64,000 nucleotides of DNA from positions 1 to 64,000 of the forward strand of contig NZ_CABPSM010000004.1 in NCBI RefSeq assembly GCF_902459555.1, given 5' to 3'. The stretch is from Pandoraea horticolens. Its GTDB lineage: Bacteria; Pseudomonadota; Gammaproteobacteria; Burkholderiales; Burkholderiaceae. The translations under genes and the position numbers were made by a program. The notes beneath the pieces are model-generated. The model did not search any database, was not told the origin of the DNA, and saw nothing but the letters and a program-made list of their open reading frames with translations. The number at the start of each line of letters is the position of its first letter. The stretch's first letter is position 1. Shown here one piece after another: positions 53,137 to 61,024 of this stretch.

Positions 53137-54021
53137 ATGACTATTTTACTGTATGCGCTGACCGCCATCCTTTACGCCCGGCTGGCGGTTTGTTCGTGGC
53201 AAGGATACCGGCGCGATGCCGCGCTCGCTCTGGCGGGCGGGCGGGTCGCGCCTGCGCCGGTCACCGGCACCCCCTCGCGCTGGCCGATGCAGCTTTCGCT
53301 GCTCGCTGCGCTGTTGCTGCATGGGGTGTTGCTGCATCAGACCATCTTCCGCGCGGACAGCATGCACTTCGGTTTCGCGTACATGCTCTCGGCCATGCTC
53401 TGGCTTTCGGTCGGCATTTTCTGGATCGAGAGTTTCTTTTTCCCTCTCGACAGCCTGCGGCTGATGGTCACACCCGTGGCCGCCGTCTCGTGCCTGTTGC
53501 CGATGATTTTTCCGGATGTGCGCATTCTCGGTTTTGCGGCAGATCCGATTTTCAAGGTGCACTTCATCATCGCCAACATGGCCTACGGGCTGTTCGCACT
53601 GGCCGCGCTGCACGCGCTGCTGATGATTTATGCCGAGCGGCAACTGCATCCGTCGCGCAGCAACGAGGCGACCGGCTGGCTTTCGCGCTGGCTCGAGACG
53701 TTGCCGCCACTGCTCACGATGGAAAAATTGCTGTTCCGGTTAATCGGCGCCGGGTTCGTATTGTTGACCCTGACGCTGATTTCCGGCGTGATGTTCTCCG
53801 AGGCGCTGTTCGGGCGCGCGGTGCGCATCGATCACAAGACCGTGTTCGCGGTGGTGTCGTGGCTGATGTTCGGCGCGGTGCTGCTGGGCCGACACTTTTA
53901 TGGGTGGCGCGGCAAGGTTGCGCTGCGTTGGGTTCTGGCGTCGTTCGTGGCGCTTTTGCTGGCGTATGTCGGCTCTCGCTTCGTGCTTGAGGTGGTGCTG
54001 CATCGCATAACGGAGACTTGA
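53137..54021 (+). CDS. Cytochrome c assembly (CcsA/YpjD-like) membrane protein
   Basis: A 294-residue protein with about eight membrane helices and the CcsA/HemX-like cytochrome_c_asm core (FKVHFIIANMAYGLFALAALHALLMIY, LISGVMFSEALFG, HKTVFAVVSWLMFGAVLLGRHFYGWRG). Conserved histidines in these helices suggest haem interaction. Position beside ffh is standard in proteobacteria (ypjD/corE). It lacks the WWD motif of true CcsA/CcmF, so the role in cytochrome assembly is uncertain. Confidence 0.85.
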   Translation: MTILLYALTAILYARLAVCSWQGYRRDAALALAGGRVAPAPVTGTPSRWPMQLSLLAALLLHGVLLHQTIFRADSMHFGFAYMLSAMLWLSVGIFWIESFFFPLDSLRLMVTPVAAVSCLLPMIFPDVRILGFAADPIFKVHFIIANMAYGLFALAALHALLMIYAERQLHPSRSNEATGWLSRWLETLPPLLTMEKLLFRLIGAGFVLLTLTLISGVMFSEALFGRAVRIDHKTVFAVVSWLMFGAVLLGRHFYGWRGKVALRWVLASFVALLLAYVGSRFVLEVVLHRITET

Positions 54022-54027
54022 AGCGCG

Positions 54028-54324
54028 ATGCGCAATATTCTGCTGTTACTGGTGTTGTTGGTGGCTGGCACATGGTGGATGCGGTACAACGAGCGTAAGC
54101 GCAACACCGAGCGCGATGAGCGCAACGAACAACGGCGCCCGCCGCCGGCGCACGGTCCGCGCACGACCGTGCGCGAAGCGCTGCCACCGGCCGAGCGCAT
54201 GGTGCAATGCATCGAGTGCGATACCTACCTTCCCGAGAGCGAAGCCGTCGGCGGTGCAGGCGGTAATCACTTTTGCAGCGCTGCGCACCGCAACGCCTAT
54301 CTCACGCGCGAACACCGCGTCTGA
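54028..54324 (+). CDS. PP0621-type small membrane-anchored zinc-ribbon protein
   Basis: A 98-residue protein: one N-terminal membrane helix (ILLLLVLLVAGTWWM), a basic linker, then four potential zinc ligands CIEC ... FCSAAHR (Cys-x2-Cys ... Cys-x3-His). Matches the PP0621 family of unknown function, typically next to ypjD. Starts six bases after the ccsA-like gene, so they are translationally linked. Confidence 0.8.
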   Translation: MRNILLLLVLLVAGTWWMRYNERKRNTERDERNEQRRPPPAHGPRTTVREALPPAERMVQCIECDTYLPESEAVGGAGGNHFCSAAHRNAYLTREHRV

Positions 54325-54493
54325 GTCCCGCTGCGCAGCCAGACTGCGCAGCGATTCCGAATTCCCCCCTCGTCTCTGGCATGGCGCCCGAATGGGCAGC
54401 CTTGCGCATGGCTGTCGCATGCACTAAAACACAGTAACCGGCTCTGTACAAAAGAACCATAGCAACAGAGACGAGACGACAGGAGGGCGCAAT

Positions 54494-55012
54494 ATGCTAA
54501 TGCGCAGACGGATGTATTTTCTTCTTCCCGATCTGGCCAGTGCCGGGCGCACGATGAGCGATTTGCTGCTCGCCCGGATCGACGAGCGTCACATCCACTT
54601 TATGGCACGTGACGAAATGGACCTGGAGGGACTGCACGAGGCTAACCTGCTACAGACTTCCGATATCGTGCACGGCGCAGAAGCCGGGCTCGTGATCGGC
54701 GGGTTCTGTGGTTTGGCGGTCGGTGCAGTCGCCGCGTTTTTCCCCATCGTGGGCACGCGTCCCCAATGGGAATTGATGATCGTGACCGCACCTCTCGGCG
54801 CGCTCTTCGGCGCCTGGGTGTCGAGCATGATTGGTGTGTCGGTGCCGAACTCCCGGCTCAAGGCGTTTCGCGAACCGCTCGAGCGCGGCATGATCCTGCT
54901 CATGGTGGATGTGCGCGACGGCCGTGTTGACGAGATTCGCGACATGCTCAAGGAGCATCACCCTGAGGCGCATATGGAAGGGGTGGAGTCGGCTATTCCG
55001 GCATTTCCGTGA
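54494..55012 (+). CDS. DUF1269-like membrane protein
   Basis: A 172-residue protein with a Gly/Ala-rich hydrophobic hairpin (GAEAGLVIGGFCGLAVGAVAAFFPIVG, then APLGALFGAWVSSMIGVSV), a soluble alpha/beta part before it (RMYFLLPDLASAGRTMSDLLLARIDERHIHFMARD) and after it (GMILLMVDVRDGRVDEIRDMLKEHHPEAH). This layout fits DUF1269/TIGR-type stress-linked membrane proteins; function unknown. GGAGGG precedes the start. It occupies the place where I recall pilS/pilR in related genomes. Confidence 0.75.
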   Translation: MLMRRRMYFLLPDLASAGRTMSDLLLARIDERHIHFMARDEMDLEGLHEANLLQTSDIVHGAEAGLVIGGFCGLAVGAVAAFFPIVGTRPQWELMIVTAPLGALFGAWVSSMIGVSVPNSRLKAFREPLERGMILLMVDVRDGRVDEIRDMLKEHHPEAHMEGVESAIPAFP

Positions 55013-55475
55013 TGGATGGTAACGAGCGAGGCAATCGGATCGGCATCGAATACTGGATTGACGCAGGAGACGAGTATCACCGGCCGGCAACGGCCAATAG
55101 CGCCGCACCTGTGAGCGGCGCGGGGTGGCGCGCGTGTCGTATGACACGAGTACGACGCCATCCCAGGGCGTGGTCACGCCCACAGAAGCCTCTCGGCCAA
55201 GCACGGCGGGAGGCTTCTTCTTTGGGAATTCGCCATCGCCATCGTCCCGTGGCCGGCAGGCACCCGGCAACAGGCGATATTTTGACGCACCGCCCGCATC
55301 CGGCATGCCGGACGTGCCTGCGGCGGGGACGGGCCAAGTGGGCTACAATGGCGCCCCTCGCTCTACGGGAGTTCGCCATGCCCGTCATGCTCCAGTCATT
55401 TGCGTCCCCTAACGTTGCGCTCCGGTCGTGTGAGCGTGTCGAGAGGCACACCTTGCCGATGCCGCGAGGTCGCGC
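55013..55475. other. DUF1269-ampD intergenic region
   Basis: A 463-base gap without a supported gene. It contains the hairpin at 55184-55224 and an isolated TACAAT at 55344-55349 that could be the ampD -10. Several short frames here have non-coding composition. Confidence 0.4.
55184..55225 (+). terminator. Probable terminator after the DUF1269-like gene
   Basis: AGAAGCCTC (55184-55192) pairs with GAGGCTTCT (55210-55218), with extra pairing possible inside, followed by T-rich TCTTT. Confidence 0.6.
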
Positions 55476-56075
55476 ATGAACGCGCCGGATCAACGTCTGT
55501 CGCTCACGCTCGATGCCAACGGATGGGTGTGCGAAGCCGAACATCTGCCGTCGCCCAATTTCGACATGCGGCCCGATGGGATGCCGACCGACCTGCTCGT
55601 GGTGCACAACATCTCATTGCCGCCGGGACAGTTCGGCGGCGACGAAATTGCGGCATTTTTCCAGAATCGGCTTGACCACGATGCGCATCCGTTCTTCGAC
55701 GAGATTCGCGGCGTGCACGTCTCATCGCACTTTCTGGTGCGACGCGACGGTGCGTTGCAACAGTTCGTGTCGTGCAATGCGCGGGCGTGGCATGCGGGGG
55801 CGTCGTCGTTCGAAGGCCGTACGCGCTGCAATGATTTTTCAATCGGCGTTGAGCTTGAAGGCACCGACGAACTGCCGTTCACTGCGGCGCAGTACGCAAC
55901 GCTGGCGGCGCTCACGCGTGCGTTGTGTGAGCGTTATCCGATTCAAGCCGTGGCCGGACATGCCGATATAGCACCGGGCCGGAAGACCGATCCGGGACCG
56001 CATTTCGAGTGGCGGCGATTGCGCCGGATGGCGGATCTGAGCCCCGAGGCACTGCCGTTTCAGCCAGCCGATTAA
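55476..56075 (+). CDS. ampD: AmpD, 1,6-anhydro-MurNAc-L-Ala amidase
   Basis: A 199-residue zinc amidase that cleaves anhydro-muropeptides in cytosolic peptidoglycan recycling and so keeps the AmpR/beta-lactamase signal low. The Amidase_2 fold shows VVHNISLPPGQFGG, AWHAGASSFEGRTRCNDFSIGVELEG and HADIAPGRKTDPGPHFEW; His, His and Asp ligands are present. No signal peptide. Normal length. Confidence 0.96.
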   Translation: MNAPDQRLSLTLDANGWVCEAEHLPSPNFDMRPDGMPTDLLVVHNISLPPGQFGGDEIAAFFQNRLDHDAHPFFDEIRGVHVSSHFLVRRDGALQQFVSCNARAWHAGASSFEGRTRCNDFSIGVELEGTDELPFTAAQYATLAALTRALCERYPIQAVAGHADIAPGRKTDPGPHFEWRRLRRMADLSPEALPFQPAD

Positions 56076-56165
56076 TCCCCATCCGGGGACAGGTTTTGCT
56101 TGACAGGGCGATGGCACGGGCCTCCCCGGCGCGTGAAATTTTTGGGTTTGCGGAGTGCGTCATCT

Positions 56166-56212
56166 CCACTATACTTAGTGCCAATTCCAGTGCCGACCAC
56201 TACATCTAGTGG
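56166..56212 (+). promoter_or_regulatory. Tandem NrdR boxes upstream of nrdA
   Basis: CCACTATACTTAGTGC at 56166-56181 and CCACTACATCTAGTGG at 56197-56212 match the NrdR-box pattern (acaCwAtATaTwGtgt). Their start-to-start distance is 31 bp, three helical turns, the spacing needed for NrdR to bind on one DNA face. NrdR is an ATP/dATP-sensing repressor of RNR genes. Confidence 0.85.
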
Positions 56213-56450
56213 TTGATGTCGAGTTCGGCCCAGGATGCAATAACCATCAATACCGTGCTTGTCCCGCGGCGTTTTGTGGGGCGGCACAGCAGCAAAGCCG
56301 TGCAGCGGACACCTCGAACCCTTGGCCGTCCGTCGGTCGTGCGGTGTTCAGCACTTCGCTCCATCGGCGCCCCCAGGGCGCATTTTTGCCGGCAATAAAA
56401 CTGGTAGAGACGCGCTAACAGCACCATCTCATTGGAACGGGAGTTTTTAC
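56213..56450 (+). other. nrdA leader
   Basis: About 240 bases separate the second NrdR box from the nrdA start codon. Short frames run through it but none has a good ribosome-binding site. The sequence before the ATG (GGAACGGGAG) supplies the nrdA ribosome-binding site. Confidence 0.4.
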
Positions 56451-59405
56451 ATGCAGACTAACGAAAACCTCACCCGCCCGAACCCCACGCCCGCTGCAAC
56501 TGCAGGCAGTGGCGCGGGTGCGTCGGCGCCCCAGACGACGGGCGCATTCGAGCCGGCCACCAACGCTGACTTCAAAGTGATTCGACGCAACGGCGCGGTG
56601 GTGGGTTTCGAGCCGTCGAAGATCGCCATCGCTGTGACCAAGGCGTTTCTTGCCGTGAACGGCGGTCAAGGTGCGGCTTCGGCGCGCGTGCGCGAACTCG
56701 TGGAGCAATTGACGCAGAACGTCGTGCGCGCATTGGTGCGTAGCCGTCCGAACGGCGGTACGTTCCACATCGAAGATATTCAGGATCAGGTCGAACTGGC
56801 GCTCATGCGCGAAGGTGAGCACAACGTGGCTCGCGCCTACGTGCTGTACCGCGAGAAGCGTTCGCAAGAGCGCGCTCAGGCGGTCGAGACCACGCAGGAA
56901 GCCGCTACGCCCGACGCGCCGGTGCTGCGTGTCACCGACGACGGTGTGACGCGTACGCTCGACATGGCCGTGCTGCGCGGCGTGGTGCAAGCCGCCTGCG
57001 AAAACCTCGGCGATGAAGTCAAAGCCGAGCCGATCCTGACCGAGACCATCAAGAATCTGTACGACGGCGTGCCGCTGTCGCAGGTCTACGATTCGGCGAT
57101 CCTCGCTTCGCGTACGCTCATCGAGAAGGAGCCGGCGTACAGCCAGGTTACGGCCCGTATCCTGATGCACACGATCCGCCGCGAAATCCTCGGCGAAGAA
57201 GTGCTGCAGGGCGAAATGGCTGAGCGCTACATTGAGTATTTCCCGCGTTTCATCAAGCAAGGGGTTGAGGCCGAACTGCTCGACGAGCAACTGCTCTCGT
57301 TCGATCTGGCCAGGCTGGGCGCTGCGCTCGACGCGTCGCGCGACCTGCAATTCAACTACCTGGGCCTGCAGACGCTGTACGACCGCTACTTCCTGCACAT
57401 CGACAGTCATCGTATCGAAATGCCACAGGCGTTCTATATGCGTGTGGCAATGGGTCTGGCACTCAATGAAGTCGAGCGCGAAGCGCGTGCGATCGAGTTC
57501 TATCAGATTCTGTCGAGCTTCGACTTCATGAGTTCGACGCCGACGCTGTTCAACTCGGGTACGCGTCGCTCGCAGCTCTCGTCGTGCTATCTGACGACGG
57601 TCTCGGACGATCTGGAAGGTATCTACGAAGCGCTCAAGGAAAACGCACTGCTCTCGAAGTTTGCCGGCGGTCTGGGCAACGACTGGACGCAGGTTCGCGC
57701 ACTCGGCTCGCACATCAAGGGCACGAACGGCAAGAGCCAGGGCGTGGTGCCGTTCCTGAAGGTAGTCAACGACACGGCGGTGGCCGTGAACCAGGGTGGC
57801 AAGCGCAAGGGCGCTGTCTGCGCGTACCTGGAAACGTGGCACCTGGACATCGAAGAATTCCTGGAACTGCGTAAGAACACGGGTGACGATCGTCGTCGTA
57901 CGCACGACATGAACACGGCGAACTGGATTCCCGATCTGTTCATGAAGCGCGTGATGGAAGGCGCCGAGTGGACGCTGTTCTCGCCGTCGACCTGCCCGGA
58001 TCTGCACGACAAGTACGGCAAGGCCTTCGAACAGGCTTACACGGCCTACGAAGAGAAGGCCGCACGCGGCGAAATCAGGCTGTTCAAGAAGGTGCCGGCG
58101 CAGGCGCTCTGGCGCAAGATGCTGGGCATGCTGTTCGAAACCGGCCATCCGTGGATCACGTTCAAGGACCCGTGCAACATCCGCTCGCCGCAGCAGCACG
58201 TGGGCGTGGTGCACTCGTCGAACCTGTGCACGGAAATCACGCTGAACACGAGCGAGACCGAAATCGCCGTGTGTAACCTCGGCTCGGTGAACCTCGTGGC
58301 TCACCTGAAGCAGACGGCCAACGGCTACGAACTGGATCACGAGAAGCTGCAGCGCACCATTCGCGTGGCGATGCGCATGCTCGACAACGTCATCGACATC
58401 AATTACTACGCGGTGGCGAAGGCGCGCAATTCGAACCTGCATCACCGTCCGGTGGGCATGGGCATCATGGGCTTCCAGGACTGCCTGCACCTGCTGCGCA
58501 CGCCCTATGCGTCGAACGACGCGGTCGAGTTTGCCGATCGTTCGATGGAAGCCGTGTGCTACTACGCCTACTGGGCGTCGACCGAGCTGGCGAAGGAACG
58601 CGGTCAGTATTCGTCGTACAAGGGCTCGCTGTGGGATCGTGGCATCCTGCCGCAGGATTCGCTGAAGCTGCTGGCCGAAGAGCGTGGTGGTTATGTCGAC
58701 GTCGACCTGTCGAGCACGCTCGACTGGGACAGCCTGCGCAAGCACATCGCCGATCACGGCATGCGCAACTCGAACTGCGTGGCGATCGCGCCGACCGCGA
58801 CGATCTCGAACATCATTGGCGTATCGGCCTGTATCGAGCCGACGTTCCAGAACCTGTACGTGAAGTCGAACCTGTCGGGCGAATTCACGGTGGTCAACGA
58901 GTATCTGGTGCGTGACCTGAAGGCCCGCGGCCTGTGGGATGAAGTGATGGTCGCCGACCTGAAGTACTTCGACGGCTCGCTCGCCCGTATCGATCGCGTG
59001 CCGGCCGACCTGCGCGAGATTTACGCCACGGCGTTCGAAGTTGAGCCGAAGTGGCTGGTCGAGGCCGCGTCGCGTCGTCAGAAGTGGATCGACCAGGCGC
59101 AATCGCTCAACATCTATATGGCGGGCGCTTCGGGCAAGAAGCTCGACGAGACGTACAAGCTGGCTTGGACGCGCGCGCTGAAGACCACGTACTACCTGCG
59201 TACGATGGCCGCAACGCACGTCGAGAAGTCGACGGTGAGCCACGGCGCGCTGAACGCGGTGAGCTCGGGGGGGGTAACGCCGAGCGGAAGCTTCTCGGCC
59301 GAGCCGACCTCGCCGCTGGCACAACCGATGCCGGAAGCCGAAGGCGCGGTTTGCACGATGCGTCCGGGCGACCCTGGCTTCGAAGAGTGCGAGGCTTGCC
59401 AGTAA
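56451..59405 (+). CDS. nrdA: Ribonucleoside-diphosphate reductase alpha subunit, two ATP cones
   Basis: A 984-residue class Ia RNR catalytic subunit. Two ATP-cone domains lie at about 41-140 (DFKVIRRNGAVVGFEPSKI) and 157-245 (VLRVTDDGVTRTLDMAVLRG). The barrel has redox cysteines C379 and C608, radical Cys C593 with E595 (NLCTEI), and the radical-transfer pair Y914-Y915 (TTYYLRT). The C-terminal ECEACQ supplies the CxxC that exchanges with thioredoxin. The start at 56451 (MQTNENL) is chosen; the frame is open to 56259. It is controlled by the NrdR boxes upstream. Confidence 0.97.
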   Translation: MQTNENLTRPNPTPAATAGSGAGASAPQTTGAFEPATNADFKVIRRNGAVVGFEPSKIAIAVTKAFLAVNGGQGAASARVRELVEQLTQNVVRALVRSRPNGGTFHIEDIQDQVELALMREGEHNVARAYVLYREKRSQERAQAVETTQEAATPDAPVLRVTDDGVTRTLDMAVLRGVVQAACENLGDEVKAEPILTETIKNLYDGVPLSQVYDSAILASRTLIEKEPAYSQVTARILMHTIRREILGEEVLQGEMAERYIEYFPRFIKQGVEAELLDEQLLSFDLARLGAALDASRDLQFNYLGLQTLYDRYFLHIDSHRIEMPQAFYMRVAMGLALNEVEREARAIEFYQILSSFDFMSSTPTLFNSGTRRSQLSSCYLTTVSDDLEGIYEALKENALLSKFAGGLGNDWTQVRALGSHIKGTNGKSQGVVPFLKVVNDTAVAVNQGGKRKGAVCAYLETWHLDIEEFLELRKNTGDDRRRTHDMNTANWIPDLFMKRVMEGAEWTLFSPSTCPDLHDKYGKAFEQAYTAYEEKAARGEIRLFKKVPAQALWRKMLGMLFETGHPWITFKDPCNIRSPQQHVGVVHSSNLCTEITLNTSETEIAVCNLGSVNLVAHLKQTANGYELDHEKLQRTIRVAMRMLDNVIDINYYAVAKARNSNLHHRPVGMGIMGFQDCLHLLRTPYASNDAVEFADRSMEAVCYYAYWASTELAKERGQYSSYKGSLWDRGILPQDSLKLLAEERGGYVDVDLSSTLDWDSLRKHIADHGMRNSNCVAIAPTATISNIIGVSACIEPTFQNLYVKSNLSGEFTVVNEYLVRDLKARGLWDEVMVADLKYFDGSLARIDRVPADLREIYATAFEVEPKWLVEAASRRQKWIDQAQSLNIYMAGASGKKLDETYKLAWTRALKTTYYLRTMAATHVEKSTVSHGALNAVSSGGVTPSGSFSAEPTSPLAQPMPEAEGAVCTMRPGDPGFEECEACQ

Positions 59406-59446
59406 GTTGAGCGTGCCGAGGTGCCCGACAGGGCCCCGGTACCTGG

Positions 59447-59487
59447 GAAAAACCCCGTCGCCCTTGCGGGCCGGCGGGGTTTTTTCT
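59447..59487 (+). terminator. Intrinsic terminator of nrdA
   Basis: AAAAACCCCG at 59448-59457 with CGGGG T6 at 59475-59485, plus internal CCC/GGG pairing; 40 bases after the nrdA stop. It also faces the convergent mutarotase gene. Confidence 0.88.
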
Positions 59488-59506
59488 TGGGCGATTCGTC
59501 TGGCGA

Positions 59507-60469
59507 TCAGGCCAGATCGATACGCATCGACAGATCGAGCGTCTGCCCATGTGCGACCACGGCGTGATCGTTGTCGAACTCACCTACCCGGTGTGTCGAC
59601 GGCTCGAGGCACAGGTACGGACGCCCCGCTGGCGAGTGCACCACCAGCCAGGCGGCGTTGTCGCTGCGCACGGTGGCCGAGCGCAGGCCACCGGCATAGT
59701 CGATACGCGCGTCGAATCGTCCGGACTCGGAGGGCGCTTCAGCGAACCATGTCGATCGTCCTCCCGTATCGAGTCCGCCGCCTACGGACACGACTTCCAT
59801 CGCGCCGACATGCACACGCTGCTCGCTCGGCCAGCGGATGTCCTCGGAGGGCGAACGCCAGATCGCCTCCGACTCGAACGTCAGACGTGCGCCTGCGGGC
59901 CAGCGGAAGTACGGGTGCAGCCCGAGCCCGGCCGGCATGTCTTCGGTGGAGAGATTGGTGATCGACAGTTGCATGTCCACCCCTTGCTCATCGAGCGACA
60001 CCGAGAGGTACGCCTGATAGTGCCAGGGCCACTCGGGTTGCGCGGGGCTATCGAGTTGCAGCACGCAACAGTCAGGGCTCTCGTCGACGACGTCCCACTC
60101 GCGCCGCAGCCCCCAGCCGTGCAGCGAACTCGACGCCGCGGGCGCCTCGCGAACGCCAATCGTGCGCTCGCGCCAGTGCAGGGTGTCGTCGCGCAACATA
60201 TTGGTATACGGCAGCATCGGAAAGGCACCGGCCTTCGGCCATTCGTCCGACGAGAACGGCTCGTTGCCCAGCGGTACGAGGTAGTCGAAGAGGTCGCCGC
60301 GCGTGTCGCGGCGAGCGAGTCGTGCGAGCCGGCCGCCGCAACCGGGTTGGACTTCGGCCACGAGCGAGCCTTTCGAGAGGCGGATCGGTTTGCCGGGCGT
60401 GAGTATGCGTGGGGTTGGGCCTGGCGAGCCCGCCTGAGTCTGTGCGCTGTCGGCGCTTGGGAATGTCAT
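59507..60469 (-). CDS. Aldose 1-epimerase / mutarotase family protein
   Basis: A 320-residue galactose-mutarotase-like beta-sandwich protein. Family cues: RLARLARRDTRGDLFDYLVP, FPMLPYTNMLRDDTLHWRER, HGWGLRREWDVV (catalytic His), GLGLHPYFRWPAG (second His) and CLEPSTH (Glu). It may act on free aldoses or hexose 6-phosphates; substrate unknown. Start at 60469 after AAGGAGAT; longer frames upstream are not supported. It lies between nrdA and nrdB on the opposite strand and shares a 555-base divergent region with nrdB. Confidence 0.88.
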   Translation of the reverse strand: MTFPSADSAQTQAGSPGPTPRILTPGKPIRLSKGSLVAEVQPGCGGRLARLARRDTRGDLFDYLVPLGNEPFSSDEWPKAGAFPMLPYTNMLRDDTLHWRERTIGVREAPAASSSLHGWGLRREWDVVDESPDCCVLQLDSPAQPEWPWHYQAYLSVSLDEQGVDMQLSITNLSTEDMPAGLGLHPYFRWPAGARLTFESEAIWRSPSEDIRWPSEQRVHVGAMEVVSVGGGLDTGGRSTWFAEAPSESGRFDARIDYAGGLRSATVRSDNAAWLVVHSPAGRPYLCLEPSTHRVGEFDNDHAVVAHGQTLDLSMRIDLA

Positions 60470-60678
60470 CGTCGGTATCTCCTTCATCGGCGTCTGGGGG
60501 TGGCGCACGCCGGAATCTGCCGCTCCGGTCCGCTGCGCGGTGACGCTCGCCGCCACAGGATACGCCAATGTGACGCCGCGCCCTCCGAAGGCGGCGCAAT
60601 GGCTGTCGTGCGACGCCGTTTCGTGGCAAGATGCCGGTCCCGCGAGACCGGATGCCAATGGCTAAGGGAAATCGCCAA
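60470..60678. other. Mutarotase-nrdB divergent region, upstream half
   Basis: This part of the 555-base gap would hold the mutarotase promoter. I see no clear -35/-10 pair; frames in both directions have non-coding composition. Confidence 0.35.
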
Positions 60679-60725
60679 ACACTAGGTATAGTGGTTATCG
60701 CGCGGTGCGACACTATATCTAGTGT
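60679..60725 (+). promoter_or_regulatory. Tandem NrdR boxes upstream of nrdB
   Basis: ACACTAGGTATAGTGG at 60679-60694 and ACACTATATCTAGTGT at 60710-60725; the second is a near-perfect consensus. Start-to-start spacing is 31 bp, the same as at nrdA, indicating co-repression of the two separated RNR genes by NrdR. Confidence 0.9.
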
Positions 60726-60790
60726 CGCGTGCTGGAATGAGTAACGTAATTGTGCTAAATTGGAGTCATTCAATTCGACGTCGGGAGGTC

Positions 60791-60961
60791 ATGATGTTGT
60801 TATCGCTCTCGCGTCGGCATTGTTGTTCAAAACTGCGTAATTGCGCATCTGCATTACCCCCGAAACACGGCAACTTTTCCGGCGAACTTCGCACTGCCGG
60901 CGATAGGTCGCCGACTGCCGGATCGCTAGTTTTTTGTCAGCCTTCGCCCGCGAACGGCTGA
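60791..60961 (+). CDS. Possible upstream ORF in the nrdB leader
   Basis: A 56-codon frame starting at ATG ATG (60791/60794) has a strong GGGAGG Shine-Dalgarno just before it (60783-60788), better than that of nrdB itself. The peptide would begin MMLLSLSRRHCCSKLRNCA, with a CC...C cluster, and lies between the NrdR boxes and nrdB. It could be a translated leader peptide; it could also be chance. No homologue is recognised. Confidence 0.3.
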   Translation: MMLLSLSRRHCCSKLRNCASALPPKHGNFSGELRTAGDRSPTAGSLVFCQPSPANG

Positions 60962-61024
60962 TCTGTCACTTCGGCGATGTGCGCGCCTGTGTGCATCGCA
61001 TCAACCTGAATGGACTGAGACCCT

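Noticed and set aside
55282-55349. ampD promoter with TTGACG as -35 and TACAAT as -10
   Set aside because: The two elements are 56 bases apart, far beyond the usable spacing; only the TACAAT alone remains a weak candidate.
56415-59324. 969-codon frame antisense to nrdA
   Set aside because: It mirrors a gene with certain function; GC-rich third positions leave the complementary frame open. No motifs or start signals support it.
60900-60940. Classical transcription attenuator before nrdB
   Set aside because: The CGGCGA/TCGCCG hairpin is separated from the T6 run by about 14 bases, so it is not a proper intrinsic terminator.
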